DNA from: an uncultured Lachnospiraceae bacterium
Lineage (GTDB): Bacteria; Bacillota; Clostridia; Lachnospirales; Lachnospiraceae
Assembly: GCA_910588755.1 (NCBI GenBank)
Contig: CAJUQZ010000115.1
Coordinates: 1 to 14,654 of the forward strand
Reading direction: 5' to 3'
Length of the DNA stretch: 14,654 nt
Each line of letters opens with the position of its first letter. Within the stretch, counting starts at the first letter, position 1. Shown piece after piece: positions 14,637-14,654 of this stretch. The notes below the pieces were generated by a model. The model saw only the letters and a list, made by a program, of their open reading frames with translations. It did not search any database and was not told the DNA's origin. A program made the translations under genes and the position numbers.

Positions 14637-14654
14637 TGAAACCCGCATAGTTAC

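Overview
The window looks like chromosomal DNA from an anaerobic, gut-type Clostridia species, most likely Lachnospiraceae-like. This rests on gene content: a BlaI/M56 regulator pair, a secreted transglutaminase with NPDVA repeats, an ECF-like sigma factor with a very long C-terminal extension, and a Na/Pi transporter fused to PhoU. Strong AGGAGG-type ribosome binding sites and moderate GC content agree. No rRNA, tRNA, CRISPR array or intact insertion sequence was seen.

Left part (1-5620): a MATE efflux transporter on the + strand lies downstream of a degenerate direct repeat. Facing it on the - strand is a three-gene operon: a BlaI/MecI-type repressor, an M56 (BlaR1-like) membrane metallopeptidase, and a lipoprotein with a decapeptide-repeat linker. 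A clear promoter with two tandem perfect dyads sits about 215 nt upstream of the repressor gene. There is no beta-lactamase and no penicillin-binding sensor domain. The outer part of the M56 protein instead carries a propeller-like region, a calcium-loop-like motif and an SH3-like tail, so the operon probably senses a different envelope or ligand signal.

Middle part (5607-10353): a gene-poor stretch of about 580 bp holds hairpins and what may be the remnant of a small CPCC-type cysteine-rich protein gene. It is followed on the + strand by the secreted transglutaminase, a small coiled-coil protein, an unrecognised 155-residue protein, and the 547-residue sigma-factor protein. Last comes an unrecognised protein of about 129 residues whose 5' end looks frame-disrupted.

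Right part (10354-14654): a two-gene - strand operon encodes a membrane protein with an extracytoplasmic beta-rich domain and a GT-C-type polytopic glycosyltransferase. The two genes overlap by 14 nt, and the second starts at GTG. The 324-bp region upstream is rich in inverted repeats and contains a possible 23-codon leader ORF. Divergently, a Na/Pi cotransporter with a PhoU-like tail runs on the + strand, followed by inverted repeats at the window edge.

The most unusual items are the M56 operon with a non-penicillin sensor and its tandem operators, and the sigma factor with a C-terminal extension of about 370 residues beside two small uncharacterised genes.
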